From Heterocephalus glaber (taxonomy: Eukaryota > Chordata > Mammalia > Rodentia > Bathyergidae), in assembly GCF_000247695.1 (NCBI RefSeq), contig NW_004624743.1, positions 1,278,113 to 1,342,112 on the forward strand: DNA of 64,000 nucleotides, given 5' to 3'. The notes beneath the pieces were generated by a model. It did no database searches and was not told the origin of the DNA. It saw nothing but the letters and a program-made list of their open reading frames with translations. Below are positions 63,241 through 64,000 of this stretch, piece by piece. Numbering within the stretch: the stretch's first letter is position 1; each line of letters begins with the position of its first letter. Position numbers and translations under genes: made by a program.

Positions 63241-64000
63241 TTTTCACTAAAAAATAACCATATCTTAAAAAGCAAAATTTAAGGGTAAGGGTGGCATTGT
63301 TTTACATTTAGGCAAATCACTTTATTGTCTGGCTTTGTAGAAAACAGCTGAATTGTCCTTTTTGCTCTTCTGTTCAGTCTGGGCTGCTGTTGTGTTGAGG
63401 TTGGCACATGTAAGGAAAACCCACCTTTGCATGGCTGTATAGTTGGAGCGAGGTCCTGGGGACCTGAATTGCTCTTGAGAGCTTTCCAGGGGTCCCCCAA
63501 CTACAGTCTGAGGAGCTGATTCAACATTCTCAAATTAACGTGCTGTTTACACTTACACTGTGAGAAGCATTGCCACATTGAAAGTTCTTTGGCTTATGTT
63601 CTGCCCGGATGCTATTGTTTCTCTAATGTTAGATCAGAGACTGTGTCATTTTATTTTATTTTGTTTCATTTGTATTTTGATAGACCATAGACATAAATGC
63701 TACTTTTGGTGCCTGTATAATTTTCTGTTGTGTCCCAATGTTGATATTTAGATTTTTTTTCACCCAATGATTTGGTAAAATACCTTTGCATGCTTATTTT
63801 CAGTGGTTTTGAATTATTTTCTTAAATTTCCAAAAAGAGAATTACTAGAGCAAATATTAGAAATCTTTTTAAGGCCACTCTTACATATTGTCGCATTGTT
63901 TTCAATGTGAGAAGTTATATCGGTTTATTTTCTGTTGTCTTGAGATGCCTTTAAAAATCACATCCTTGCCAACATTGAGTAGTTTTCTTATTAAAAAACA
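63241..64000. other. probable ZFYVE16 intron 1, no element recognised
   Basis: A/T-rich. Nothing assignable to an exon or repeat family, though the right end ('ttgccaacattgagtagttt') may be L1-derived. Confidence 0.4.

Overview
The window looks like nuclear DNA of a mammal, most likely a non-murid rodent. It carries two very large SINE populations: 7SL-derived B1 monomers, several with the internal duplication typical of rodents, and tRNA-derived ID elements, together with fused B1+ID units. It also holds MaLR LTR elements, many truncated L1 3' ends, MIR relics and CpG-island promoters. The young ID consensus (ggatttagctcagtggttcc ... tcgatccccggtacc) is not the mouse/rat form or the kangaroo-rat form I remember. 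A castorimorph such as beaver is my guess, held weakly.

Two multi-exon genes and one single-exon gene can be anchored, and their order agrees with the human 5q14 order as I remember it: SERINC5, SPZ1, ZFYVE16. From 1 to about 30.6 kb is the 5' part of SERINC5 on the minus strand. It comprises a nine-codon coding exon 1 in a CpG island at 30.1-31.1 kb, an intron of about 28.8 kb full of SINEs, L1 ends and a two-LTR MaLR provirus, coding exon 2 at 1559-1726, and the start of intron 2. The remaining SERINC5 exons lie beyond the left edge.

From 31 to 43 kb is intergenic sequence with LTR-like relics, a cluster of L1 3' ends in both orientations, a mariner transposase relic and a strong CTCF-type motif at 41.4 kb. 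At 43,220-44,335 (plus) lies an SPZ1-like frame interrupted by three in-frame stops and no frameshift, so it reads as a recent pseudogene.

From 45 to 60 kb is AT-rich intergenic DNA with scattered SINEs, MIRs and MaLR LTRs, plus an LTR-like promoter at 59.5-59.9 kb that carries three 29-bp GC-box repeats and a TATA box. A second CpG island at 61.07-61.99 kb, with ETS and NRF1-type sites and a good splice donor, is the probable promoter and untranslated first exon of ZFYVE16 (plus); no ZFYVE16 coding sequence falls in the window.

I see no bacterial-type operon, CRISPR array or novel multi-gene system. The observations most worth a second look are the SPZ1 decay, the LTR-like promoter upstream of ZFYVE16, the CTCF motif, a 30-nt tailless U6 retrocopy with its target-site duplication, and the nested retroelements in SERINC5 intron 1. 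Repeat boundaries were placed by eye and should be read as plus or minus 10-30 bases.
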